Made by a program: the position numbers and the translations under genes. DNA of 8,944 nt from positions 1-8,944 of the forward strand of contig JACDAK010000038.1 of the NCBI GenBank assembly GCA_013695495.1, in the 5' to 3' direction. This document shows positions 1 through 6,493 of the stretch, piece by piece (within the stretch, counting starts at the first letter, position 1; the number at the start of each line of letters is the position of its first letter). This DNA comes from Blastocatellia bacterium (lineage in GTDB: Bacteria; Acidobacteriota; Blastocatellia; Pyrinomonadales; Pyrinomonadaceae). Under the pieces are notes generated by a model, which saw nothing but the letters and a program-made list of their open reading frames with translations, made no database searches and was not told where the DNA came from.

Positions 1-121
1 CCTGGGGGAGTGAGGTGATCACACCGTCGGGAGTGGTCTGCGGGTACGCGTTTGAAAACATCGCACCGCTGACGACAGCATACATCAGAAAGGCAGCTAA
101 CTTTGTTCGAAAATACTTCAT
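1..121 (-). CDS. N-terminus of an exported protein of unknown function (partial, runs off the left edge)
   Basis: Reading the minus strand from the ATG at 119-121 gives 40 codons with no stop before the window edge. The peptide begins MKYFRTKLAAFLMYAVVSG and continues to about residue 25 as a typical Sec signal peptide: a basic n-region (K2, R5, K7), a hydrophobic core of about 15 residues, and a likely signal peptidase I site after SNA (residues 23-25). The first mature residues (YPQTTPDGVITSLPQ) are polar and match no family I can name. A GAG five bases before the ATG is a weak ribosome binding site. It lies about 200 nt downstream of mgtE on the same strand, so it could have its own promoter. 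What is seen is a signal peptide in an open frame; that it is a real exported protein is inferred, and its function is unknown. Confidence 0.55.
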   Translation of the reverse strand, partial: MKYFRTKLAAFLMYAVVSGAMFSNAYPQTTPDGVITSLPQ

Positions 122-325
122 AGTTACTCGAGTTCTACTATTGCGCGAAAGTATGGTCGGGGTCTTGACCTGCTAACGGGTTTGATGCCGCATTCCCAAG
201 TTCTTCGCTGAATGGTTATTTCGCTTATGGTTACACCCGATTCGATGACGTTGATCTCGCAAAGTTTGTCCAATCTTGCTTTGCAGTGGTTTCGCCGGAA
301 CGTCTCTTATACTGCTCAAACAGTG
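122..325. other. Intergenic spacer between mgtE and the exported-protein gene
   Basis: This stretch of about 200 nt has no convincing gene on either strand. Just past the mgtE stop there is only a 4-bp inverted repeat (ACTG/CAGT) without a T-tract, too weak to call a terminator. GGTCTTGACC at 161-170 is a short near-palindrome that could be a protein site, but nothing else supports that. It presumably holds the promoter of the gene that starts at 121; I could not find a pair of boxes close enough to consensus to annotate. Confidence 0.4.
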
Positions 326-1705
326 TTACAACAGCGTTCCTTGCAGCACAAAGGCTGCAATCGAAAAATAAATAACAATTCCCGTAACGTCCACTAGTGT
401 CGCTACGAACGGCGCCGACGAGGTGGCGGGATCGAGTCCGAGCCGACGCATTACGAACGGGATCATCGACCCTGAGATCGTGCCCCAGAGGACGATGGCC
501 ACCAGCGAAAGAAAGATCGTTGTCGCCACGAGCAGGTAGTGTTCCGAGTAGTTGAAGAACCCCAGCCTCTGCCAGAGAGCGACCCGCAGGAAGCCGATCC
601 CTCCGAGTATCAGCCCGAGGGAGAGGCCTGCGAAGATCTCGCGGCGCATGACATACCACCAATCGCGAAGATTCAGCTCTTTCAACGCCATTGCTCGAAT
701 GACGAGGGTGGCTGCCTGCGATCCGCTGTTGCCGCCCGATGAAATGATGAGCGGGATGAAAAGCGCCAGCACGACCGCTTGTGATATCTCATGTTCGAAA
801 TACCCCATAGCGGAGGCCGTCATCATTTCGCCGAGGAAAAGAATGATCAGCCAGCCGGCTCGTTTCTTTATCAAGGTGAGCAGTGGCGTGTCGACGTAAG
901 GGAGGTCTAGTGCTTCGAGACCGCCGAACTTCTGGATGTCTTCAGTGGCTTCCTGTTCGGCAACATCTAGAATGTCGTCGCTCGTCACGATACCTATAAG
1001 GACGCCATCCGAATCCGTTACGGGAAGCGCCGGGAGGTCGGCGTCACGGAACACGGCAACAGCATCTTCCTGTGCATCAGTCGCACGCAAGGCGACGAAC
1101 CGGTTATTCATTAGGTCCGTTACACGTGCGTCGAGCGGAGCAAGCAGGAATGCTCGCATTCGGATGTCGTCGATCAGCTTTTCGGCGTCGTTCACGACGT
1201 AGATCATGGTCAGCGTTTCGCTGTCGCGTCCGCGTTGGCGAACGTGGTCGAGCACCTGCTGCACCGTCCATGACGGGTGCACGGCGACGTAGTGCGGCGT
1301 CATTAGCCGCCCGACGCTGTCGTCGGGGTAGCCCAGCAGCTGAATAGCTTTGGAACGTTCTTCATCCGAGAGAAGTTCGAGCAGCCGTCTTGCAGCCTTA
1401 GCCGGAAGCTCCTCAAAGAGCCGCGTCCGGTCGTCGTCCGCCATTTCATTGAGAATGTCGGCAACTTCGCTGTTGGCGAGCGATTCGAGCAGTTGGCTTT
1501 GTTCGGTATGTGGGAGATATTCAAAGGCATCGGTCGCCAGTTCGCGCGGCAAACATCGGAAAATGAGGGCGCGGTCCTCCATCGTTTCGGTGCGCGAGAG
1601 TGCATTAGCGATGTCCGTTGGCGGAAGTTCGCCCAGAACGCCACGGATGGCGCTGAGGTCCCGCTTTTTAATGGCATCGGCCAGTGCCGGTTCGAATGAT
1701 TCCAT
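326..1705 (-). CDS. mgtE: Magnesium channel/transporter MgtE
   Basis: MgtE is a dimeric inner-membrane Mg2+ channel gated by its own cytosolic domains, which bind Mg2+ and close the pore when internal Mg2+ is high. The 459-residue product has the full architecture: an acidic helical MgtE N domain (about residues 5-128), a pair of CBS domains (about 133-195 and 198-255), a connecting plug-helix region (about 256-278) and five membrane helices (about 283-456). The signature PLIISSGGNSGSQAATLVIR starts at residue 318. The last-helix motif APFVATLVDVTG (431-442) carries D439, matching the pore Mg2+-site aspartate (D432 in Thermus thermophilus), and D425 lies 14 residues before it as in that protein (D418). 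Length is close to the usual 450. The ATG is preceded by a suitably placed AAGG. The gene starts 80 nt after the glycosyltransferase stop, with a hairpin between them, so it may be transcribed separately. Nothing looks broken. Confidence 0.96.
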   Translation of the reverse strand: MESFEPALADAIKKRDLSAIRGVLGELPPTDIANALSRTETMEDRALIFRCLPRELATDAFEYLPHTEQSQLLESLANSEVADILNEMADDDRTRLFEELPAKAARRLLELLSDEERSKAIQLLGYPDDSVGRLMTPHYVAVHPSWTVQQVLDHVRQRGRDSETLTMIYVVNDAEKLIDDIRMRAFLLAPLDARVTDLMNNRFVALRATDAQEDAVAVFRDADLPALPVTDSDGVLIGIVTSDDILDVAEQEATEDIQKFGGLEALDLPYVDTPLLTLIKKRAGWLIILFLGEMMTASAMGYFEHEISQAVVLALFIPLIISSGGNSGSQAATLVIRAMALKELNLRDWWYVMRREIFAGLSLGLILGGIGFLRVALWQRLGFFNYSEHYLLVATTIFLSLVAIVLWGTISGSMIPFVMRRLGLDPATSSAPFVATLVDVTGIVIYFSIAAFVLQGTLL

Positions 1706-1734
1706 TAGCCTTGCTCGTTAGGTAGACGTACTTC

Positions 1735-1757
1735 AAGGAAATAAGCCCTGAGGGCTT
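1735..1757 (-). terminator. Possible weak intrinsic terminator after the glycosyltransferase gene
   Basis: Bases 1743-1757 form a perfect 6-bp hairpin with a 3-nt loop (AAGCCC-TCA-GGGCTT on the minus strand), 28 nt past the glycosyltransferase stop. It is followed on that strand by ATTTCCTT, a short and interrupted T-run. The stem is GC-rich in the middle but brief, and the T-tract is poor, so termination may be partial. The position at the end of the DUF4126/glycosyltransferase group and ahead of mgtE fits a transcription-unit boundary. Confidence 0.4.
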
Positions 1758-1785
1758 CGCCAATCGTCTAACGACAATAAAGTTT

Positions 1786-3063
1786 TCAGTTTAGCGTAAA
1801 TTCCGAGGAAGCTAAAACATTCTCGATCTGATCGCAGGCGGCGTTGATTCCGTCCTCCGAACGGACTGTCTCGCTGAGCGTGCGGGCCTTTTCGGCATAG
1901 CGTTCATTTGCGAGGATCTTGGCGAGCATCTCGGCAGCAGTTCCCGCGTTGTAGCGGTCGCGGGTGACGATCTCAGCAACCCCGTTGCGGCGGCAGCGCG
2001 CTGCGTTGTCCTGCTGATCGTGACCGTAGGGCATTATGAGGTGCGGAACGCCTGCCCTGAGCACCTGGCCCGTGGTCCCGACACCGGCTTGGTGGACAAC
2101 GCACGCCGCACGCGGGAAAAGCTGGGAAAACGGCGCGTAGTCAAAACCAACGATCTCATCCGTGAGCCCGGCGGGGGCCTCATTGAAAACTCCGTACAAC
2201 ATCACCGCGCGCCTATTCAACGATCTCGCAGCCTTGATGCTCTCGGTGAAAAAATCGCGCGGGTCCATTACGGCCGCCGAGCCCAGTGTGAAGACGATAG
2301 GCGGCTCGCCGGTATCTAAAAATGCACTCAGTTCGGGTGGCATGATGCCGGTGTCGGCGGCGCCGTCGTAGAAGCAAAATCCGGTTTGCTCGGTTTGCGT
2401 AGGCCAGTCGGGCTGTTTCTCTGCTAACGCTTTGGAAAAAAGTGCGAGGTGAATATGCGGCGAGAATTTGCCGTCGAAGATCGGGTCGTGGTTTTCGCCG
2501 TGTCCAAGCTTGCGGCGAAACTCGCGGTACGGGGCATACCAACTTATTGTGGTCAGTTTTGCGATGCCGAACAACGCGCGGTGGAACGCGGGCCCCATAA
2601 AGCGAAGGTTCTCGAGCCACGTCATTTGCGGCGGAACGGGTGGATCCGTAGCGGAAAAGAATGAGATCGGAGCCAAACTGGTCGAGATCCATTTGATCCC
2701 CGTCGTTTCCACAACCGAATTGGCGGCGAAAACCACCTCGCCTGTGATGAGCAGATCAGCACCGTCGATTGCAGCGATAATGTCGTCGTACATCTGACGC
2801 GTTGCCGGCATTATCAAATTGCGCAAGATCATTTCGGTGCCCGTCTTGGTGTCCATCAACAGCCGGCCGAGTTCGGAATCCTGCGGGTCCAAATGCGGAG
2901 CCATTGGTGCAAAACTTAGGCCGGTCAGCCCGATCTTCTCCCGATACCACTCCATGGCCGCGATGGTTACTTTATGTCCGCGAGATCTGAGTTCCAGTCC
3001 GAGCGCTATTTTGGGGTGGATATCCCCGAGTGAACCAAATGTGGCGAGGACGATATTTGCCAT
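1786..3063 (-). CDS. Family-1 glycosyltransferase (MGT/RhlB-like)
   Basis: A 425-residue GT-B-fold glycosyltransferase, expected to transfer a sugar from a nucleotide-sugar to a lipid or other hydrophobic acceptor at the cytoplasmic face of the membrane. The N-terminal domain opens with ATFGSLGDIHP (residues 7-17), the glycine-rich loop of the GT28/GT1 type, followed by a long amphipathic acceptor-side domain. The C-terminal nucleotide-sugar domain has PIVFTLGS (255-262) and the donor-binding signature around H324, HQAGVGTTGQVLRAGVP (324-340), then MPYGHDQQDNAAR (344-356). Length (RhlB is 426) and the local pattern QPDWPTQTEQTGFCFYDG (217-234) recall rhamnosyltransferase RhlB of Pseudomonas; that comparison is from memory. 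Sterol or macrolide-type glucosyltransferases share the fold, so donor and acceptor are not determined. The ATG follows the 72-residue membrane gene by 20 nt with no clear Shine-Dalgarno sequence, suggesting co-transcription. No RhlA-like acyltransferase lies nearby, so rhamnolipid synthesis itself is not supported. Confidence 0.88.
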   Translation of the reverse strand: MANIVLATFGSLGDIHPKIALGLELRSRGHKVTIAAMEWYREKIGLTGLSFAPMAPHLDPQDSELGRLLMDTKTGTEMILRNLIMPATRQMYDDIIAAIDGADLLITGEVVFAANSVVETTGIKWISTSLAPISFFSATDPPVPPQMTWLENLRFMGPAFHRALFGIAKLTTISWYAPYREFRRKLGHGENHDPIFDGKFSPHIHLALFSKALAEKQPDWPTQTEQTGFCFYDGAADTGIMPPELSAFLDTGEPPIVFTLGSAAVMDPRDFFTESIKAARSLNRRAVMLYGVFNEAPAGLTDEIVGFDYAPFSQLFPRAACVVHQAGVGTTGQVLRAGVPHLIMPYGHDQQDNAARCRRNGVAEIVTRDRYNAGTAAEMLAKILANERYAEKARTLSETVRSEDGINAACDQIENVLASSEFTLN

Positions 3064-3083
3064 CTTGATCGAAAAGGTGAAGG

Positions 3084-3302
3084 TCAGTCCGTTGACTCGT
3101 CGACAGATTCTTCGCGAGCCACACGCTCTTCATTGAGAACGCTCACGCGGCCTTTTGTCTGTGAGCGGACACCGAGGAAGAACGCAACACAGCCGAGGGC
3201 GATACTGACGAAAGCAGCGTCGTTGCTGCCGTTCCACAGAAAATAACCTCCGAGCAGTGCGAACACGCCAGCGGCAGCCTGAAAAATGCGTTCGAGTGTC
3301 AT
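3084..3302 (-). CDS. Small two-helix membrane protein of unknown function
   Basis: The 72-residue product has two hydrophobic segments, about residues 7-24 and 27-46, separated by a short polar turn (NGSND, 24-28). A charged tail with arginine and acidic residues follows (RVAREESVDESTD at the end). That is a hairpin membrane protein with a hydrophilic C-terminus. I recognise no family. The start codon overlaps the stop of the DUF4126 gene in an ATGA (3299-3302), the classic layout for translational coupling, and GAAAGGCAGG just before it supplies a ribosome binding site inside the upstream gene. The glycosyltransferase follows after 20 nt. The tight overlap is the main reason to believe it is a real gene. 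Function is unknown; a partner or chaperone role for the neighbouring membrane protein is only a guess. Confidence 0.75.
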   Translation of the reverse strand: MTLERIFQAAAGVFALLGGYFLWNGSNDAAFVSIALGCVAFFLGVRSQTKGRVSVLNEERVAREESVDESTD

Positions 3303-3925
3303 CCTGCCTTTCTGGCCACCTCTTTAAAGCTGTCGCCTCTGAACAAGCTGCGAATTGCGCTGAACATGCGCCTCGCTGCACGCAGCATCTTGGGCATGAA
3401 CCAGAAGAATATGATGAGGAAAACGCCGAGCACGAATGCGATCACCACCGGTGCGAAGACGGCGAGAAAGACCCCCGCGAAGGCGATCACATCCTCTATT
3501 AACGATAGGATCGAATTTGAAAAAGGTTCAGGCGAGAGGTTTGCACCGGCTCGCACTGCTGCTTTCGTCGTGTGCGATGAAAATGCGAGGCCGCCGCCGA
3601 TAAGAAAAGCCGGAATGGCAACGCTCGAATCGAGATCGAAGGTGGCGGCATAGGCGACGATAGCCCCTGCTGGGATCCGGATGAACGTGTGGATCACGTC
3701 CCACACGCTGTCAAAGTAGGGGATCTTGTCTGCGAAAAATTCGATGAGGTAAAGTGACCCTGCGATTCCGATTATCCACCAGTTATCAAGAACATCGAGC
3801 CCGCCCGGGAGTTTCGTCAAAGCGAATTTCTGCAACAACCCAAGCACCGATACGGTGGCGTAAAGATTTATGCCGCTGGTCCATGCGGAACCGAGTGCTA
3901 GGCTAAGTGTTGCAAACCATTCCAT
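3299..3925 (-). CDS. DUF4126 family integral membrane protein
   Basis: The 208-residue product matches my recollection of the DUF4126 family, membrane proteins of unknown function. Recognisable stretches are the N-terminal ALGSAWTSGINLYATVSVLGL (10-30), then IEFFADKIPYFDSVWDVIHT (61-80), and SSHTTKAAVRAGANLSPEPFSN (116-137). Hydrophobic segments lie at about 5-32, 50-66, 82-95, 102-117 and a long one at 142-177. A basic cytoplasmic-type tail (KMLRAARRMFSAIRSLFRG) ends the protein. The ATG at 3925 is the first possible start because an in-frame TAA lies 12 nt upstream; no strong Shine-Dalgarno sequence precedes it. It is the first gene of a likely operon with the 72-residue membrane protein (4-nt overlap) and the glycosyltransferase. 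The glycine-rich GINLYA and SSHTTKA segments suggest a transporter-like fold, but that is inference; no substrate is known. Confidence 0.85.
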   Translation of the reverse strand: MEWFATLSLALGSAWTSGINLYATVSVLGLLQKFALTKLPGGLDVLDNWWIIGIAGSLYLIEFFADKIPYFDSVWDVIHTFIRIPAGAIVAYAATFDLDSSVAIPAFLIGGGLAFSSHTTKAAVRAGANLSPEPFSNSILSLIEDVIAFAGVFLAVFAPVVIAFVLGVFLIIFFWFMPKMLRAARRMFSAIRSLFRGDSFKEVARKAG

Positions 3926-4197
3926 TGTCGGGGTTTCTTAGAGACCTAACGTCATTGATTCAGTGAGGACTCAAGCTCATCGGCCTGAACGACGATCGCC
4001 GGCAAAATTTACGCAGTTCAACGCTTCATATTCATCGATATTTACCGATGCGGCCTCGCTATCGCTGTCGAAAAAAAAGTAACTAGGACTTTGGCCTGAT
4101 GAACGTTCAGAAACGTCCTTCAGCAATTGAACCTTTCCGCCTTCGACCGTGATCAATAAAAAAACTTCAATATCGTAACATAACTCTGAGCAGCTCG
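3926..4197. other. Intergenic region between the response regulator and the DUF4126 gene
   Basis: These 272 nt follow the end of the kinase-YihY-regulator operon. They contain the candidate small gene described separately and two homopolymer tracts, A7 at 4158-4164 and A8 at 4071-4078 on the plus strand (T-tracts in the transcribed direction). Neither T-tract is preceded by a clean GC-rich hairpin; the best is a 5-bp stem (AGGAC at 4085-4089 with GTCCT at 4115-4119) with a long loop ahead of the T8. CATCG/CGATG at about 4033-4050 is a further short inverted repeat. The promoter of the DUF4126 operon should lie here, but I found no good box pair. Confidence 0.5.
3977..4156 (-). CDS. Possible small acidic protein with a TTG start (uncertain)
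   Basis: The minus strand between the regulator and the DUF4126 gene holds an open frame from just past the regulator stop (about 4200) to a TGA at 3977-3979, roughly 74 codons. It has no ATG or GTG; the first plausible start is TTG at 4154-4156, giving 59 residues. The product is acidic and soluble in character, with SYFFFDSDSEAASVNIDEYE in the middle and a basic end (GDRRSGR). Signs of coding are the strong excess of G in first codon positions (about two in five) and a balanced residue composition. Against it are the absence of a normal start, no Shine-Dalgarno sequence before the TTG (a T7 tract lies there), and no recognised family. It could be a small protein, the remnant of a decayed gene, or chance. 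Confidence 0.3.
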   Translation of the reverse strand: MITVEGGKVQLLKDVSERSSGQSPSYFFFDSDSEAASVNIDEYEALNCVNFAGDRRSGR

Positions 4198-5562
4198 TTA
4201 CGAATTAACCTCATCACTGTTTTCGGCTTCTTCGCCGTCTTTTTTCATACCAAACTTCTCCAAGCGGTACTGTAGCGTGCGGAACGTGAGGCCGAGTAGT
4301 TTGGCTGACTTGGTGATGTTGTTGTCGGTGCGGTCCATCGCCTGCATGATAAGGCTGCGTTCGACGTCTTCGAAGTTTACGCCTTCGGGCGGGAGTTTGA
4401 ACTGCGAGTCGCCGCTGACGTTTGCCGGGCGTGTGCCCTGCGTCATCTCCGGCGGCAGGTCCTCGAGTGTGACGGTGTCGTTTTCACACAGCAAGATGGC
4501 CCGCTCGAGAGCCGATTCAAGCTGACGCACGTTACCGGGGTAATGATAATCAGTGAGAAGCTTGCGTGCCGCGGAATCGAACGAAATATTCCGCTTCGTG
4601 CCGCGGGTGTGCTTTGTCACGAAATAGTCGATCAGCACAGGAGCGTCGGTCGCTCGCTCGCGAAGCGGCGGGATCTCTATCGATAACACGTTGAGCCGGT
4701 AATAAAGGTCCTCGCGAAAGCGCTTTTCCTCCGTCATTTTGAGTAGGTCGCGGTTTGTCGCGGCCAGAACCCGGACGTCAACTGGAATCTCTTTGACCCC
4801 GCCGACGCGACGTATCTCCTTTTCCTGCAACGCTCGCAGCAGCTTTGCCTGCAGGGCGATGTCGAGCTCGCCGATCTCGTCAAGGAAAAGCGTTCCGTTG
4901 TTGGCGATCTCAAACAAGCCCTTCTTTTCAGCGACTGCGCCGGTGAACGAGCCTTTCTCGTGACCGAAGAGTTCGGATTCCAAAAGATTCTCGTTTATTG
5001 CCGCACAGTTTACTGCCTGAAAAGTCTCGTTCGAGCGCAAACTGTTCTTATGCATTGAGCGCGCAATGAGCTCTTTACCGGTGCCGCTCTCGCCGCGGAT
5101 TAGGACGGTTGAGTTTGATTTCGCGATCTTCAGAATGAGCTTTTTAACCTTATCCATCTCCGGGGATTCGGAGACGATCTCGGTATCAAGAGCGGTGAGC
5201 TTGTTCAGCGAACGCGAAACCGTATCGAGCAGCTTTTCACTGTCATACGGTTTCTGCAGGTAATCAAACGCTCCGAGCCGCAATGCATCAACGGCCGAAT
5301 CTACCGAGCCGTGTGCCGTTAGCAAGATCACGATTATCGATTTGTCGAAATTCGTGAGCTCTTTCAAAAGATCGAGCCCGGACATGCCTGTCATCTTGAG
5401 GTCGGTGAGGACCAGGTCAAACCGACGCGATTCGACAAATTTCATCGCCGCCTCGCCCGAGCTCGCCGTGGTTACGTCATAGCCCTCGCCGGACAATATC
5501 GTCTCCAGAATCTCGCGTTGATTCTTTTCGTCGTCAACTACCAGTATTGATTTACGTGCCAT
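4198..5562 (-). CDS. Sigma-54-dependent response regulator, NtrC/AtoC family
   Basis: A 454-residue transcription activator with three domains. The receiver (about 3-120) has the acidic pair D10/D11, the phosphorylation site D54, T82 and K104. The AAA+ sigma-54 interaction domain (about 133-360) has Walker A GESGTGKE (157-164), Walker B TLFLDEIGEL (224-233), sensor I AATNRDL (267-273), the FREDLYYRLNV segment (282-292) and sensor II YPGNVRQLES (341-350). The RNA-polymerase-contacting loop reads GSFTGA (204-209) instead of the common GAFTGA. The C-terminal Fis-type helix-turn-helix is at about 400-437 (NNITKSAKLLGLTFRTLQYR). When phosphorylated it should form a ring that hydrolyses ATP to open sigma-54 promoters. 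The cognate kinase is very likely the one encoded two genes upstream in the same operon. It starts 19 nt after the YihY gene. The acidic C-terminal tail (GEEAENSDE) is ordinary. Targets are unknown. All catalytic residues are present. Confidence 0.96.
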   Translation of the reverse strand: MARKSILVVDDEKNQREILETILSGEGYDVTTASSGEAAMKFVESRRFDLVLTDLKMTGMSGLDLLKELTNFDKSIIVILLTAHGSVDSAVDALRLGAFDYLQKPYDSEKLLDTVSRSLNKLTALDTEIVSESPEMDKVKKLILKIAKSNSTVLIRGESGTGKELIARSMHKNSLRSNETFQAVNCAAINENLLESELFGHEKGSFTGAVAEKKGLFEIANNGTLFLDEIGELDIALQAKLLRALQEKEIRRVGGVKEIPVDVRVLAATNRDLLKMTEEKRFREDLYYRLNVLSIEIPPLRERATDAPVLIDYFVTKHTRGTKRNISFDSAARKLLTDYHYPGNVRQLESALERAILLCENDTVTLEDLPPEMTQGTRPANVSGDSQFKLPPEGVNFEDVERSLIMQAMDRTDNNITKSAKLLGLTFRTLQYRLEKFGMKKDGEEAENSDEVNS

Positions 5563-5580
5563 AAAAAAAACTACTCATTC
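5563..5580 (-). promoter_or_regulatory. Unusual ribosome binding region of the response regulator gene: U8 tract next to the start codon
   Basis: On the minus strand the start reads GAATGAGTAG followed by eight T and then ATGG. The only Shine-Dalgarno-like bases (TGAG) are 11 or more nt from the ATG, and the space between is entirely U in the mRNA. Initiation may rely on coupling to the YihY stop 19 nt upstream, on the unstructured U-tract, or on both. The sequence is seen directly; its effect is inferred. Confidence 0.45.
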
Positions 5581-5581
5581 T

Positions 5582-6472
5582 CTATGTTCTAGCTTCCTTT
5601 CCAGTGCCCTGTTTCTCATCGGCCTCTTGTTCGGGGTCGTGAGCTTCCTTTTCGACTCCGGATTCCTCGTCAAGGATCGCATTAATTGCGCCGCCGACAA
5701 GTATTACCAACGCAGTAATATACAGCCAAAGCAGCAAAATGATCACTGCGCCGAGCGATCCGTACGTTGCGGCATAAGTGTCAAAGTAGCTCAAATAAAC
5801 GCGAAAAGCGATGGAAAACAAGATCCACAATATTACACCGATCACTGCCCCGGGCGAGATCCACTTCCACTCGAACGGAGCATGGTTCGGCGCAAAGTTA
5901 TAGAGTAAAGCGAAAGCAAGCAGTAATGAAGCAAGCACTAGCAGCCACTCCATCGCCTCCAGTAAAATAGGGATATCGATCGGCAATATCGTAGCGATCA
6001 TCTGCGAGCCGTAAACTACCGACGCCAGCGCGATCAAGATCAATATACCGAAACCGAGGGTCAGCAGCAGGGAGGTTCCGCGTGCCTTGAACCACGACCT
6101 CTGTTCCTTCAGGTTATAGACCTGATTCAGTGCGTTCCTAATGGTATCGACACCGACGGACGCCGACCACAATGTGATAACAAGTCCTAGCGTGAGTTTG
6201 CCGCCCCCTGCGTTGGCCGTCACTTCTTGAAGCGTCGATCGAACCAGTTCGAACGCCGATTCGGGCATGACCTGACCCAGAATGGTGAAAAGCTCCTGCT
6301 TCATGTCTGCCCGATCGCTCAAGATGAAGCCGAACAGCGTCATCAGAAACAAGAGCAATGGAAACAGTGCAAAAGTGAAATAGAACGCGACCTGCGCTGC
6401 GTTCCCTAAGATGTCGTCGTCAGTGATCTTCTGATATAAACGTTTAACAAACTCCTTCGAAGCGATCTTCAT
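5582..6472 (-). CDS. YihY/BrkB (UPF0761) family integral membrane protein
   Basis: The 296-residue product is a full-length member of the YihY/virulence factor BrkB family, inner-membrane proteins whose molecular function is not settled (older annotations as ribonuclease BN were mistaken). It shows six hydrophobic segments at about 27-52, 93-110, 132-155, 169-192, 205-228 and 239-266. Family landmarks are the N-terminal GNAAQVAFYFTFALFPLLLF (23-42), the NFAPN segment (192-196) and the hallmark YAATYGSLGAVIILLLWLYI (233-252). The last 30 residues form a charged, glutamate/lysine-rich cytoplasmic tail (EKEAHDPEQEADEKQGTGKE), which is poorly conserved in the family. It sits between the sensor kinase (21-nt gap) and its response regulator (19-nt gap) on the same strand, so the three are almost certainly co-transcribed. 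That location suggests a link to the signalling pathway, though it could be a passenger. Confidence 0.93.
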   Translation of the reverse strand: MKIASKEFVKRLYQKITDDDILGNAAQVAFYFTFALFPLLLFLMTLFGFILSDRADMKQELFTILGQVMPESAFELVRSTLQEVTANAGGGKLTLGLVITLWSASVGVDTIRNALNQVYNLKEQRSWFKARGTSLLLTLGFGILILIALASVVYGSQMIATILPIDIPILLEAMEWLLVLASLLLAFALLYNFAPNHAPFEWKWISPGAVIGVILWILFSIAFRVYLSYFDTYAATYGSLGAVIILLLWLYITALVILVGGAINAILDEESGVEKEAHDPEQEADEKQGTGKEART

Positions 6473-6479
6473 CCTCGTT

Positions 6480-6486
6480 CCCCCTT
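6480..6486 (-). promoter_or_regulatory. Shine-Dalgarno sequence of the YihY gene
   Basis: AAGGGGG on the minus strand ends seven bases before the ATG at 6472 and fixes that start. It is the strongest ribosome binding site in the three-gene operon; the kinase (GTG start) and regulator have weak ones, so the YihY protein may be made in excess of the signalling proteins. Confidence 0.6.
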
Positions 6487-6493
6487 GTATATG

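Noticed and set aside
231..662. Minus-strand open frame of 143 codons overlapping the mgtE 3' end
   Set aside because: It lies in another frame of the certain mgtE gene, is arginine-rich with no recognisable motif, and has the look of a shadow frame.
1706..1785. Mg2+ riboswitch (M-box or ykkC-like leader) ahead of mgtE
   Set aside because: Only 80 nt are available and the only structure is a 6-bp hairpin, so there is no room for an M-box. MgtE also self-regulates through its cytosolic domains.
4071..4119. Intrinsic terminator after the response regulator (5-bp stem AGGAC/GTCCT then T8)
   Set aside because: The stem is short, the loop is 25 nt, six bases separate stem and T-tract, and it lies about 80 nt past the stop; too weak to annotate.
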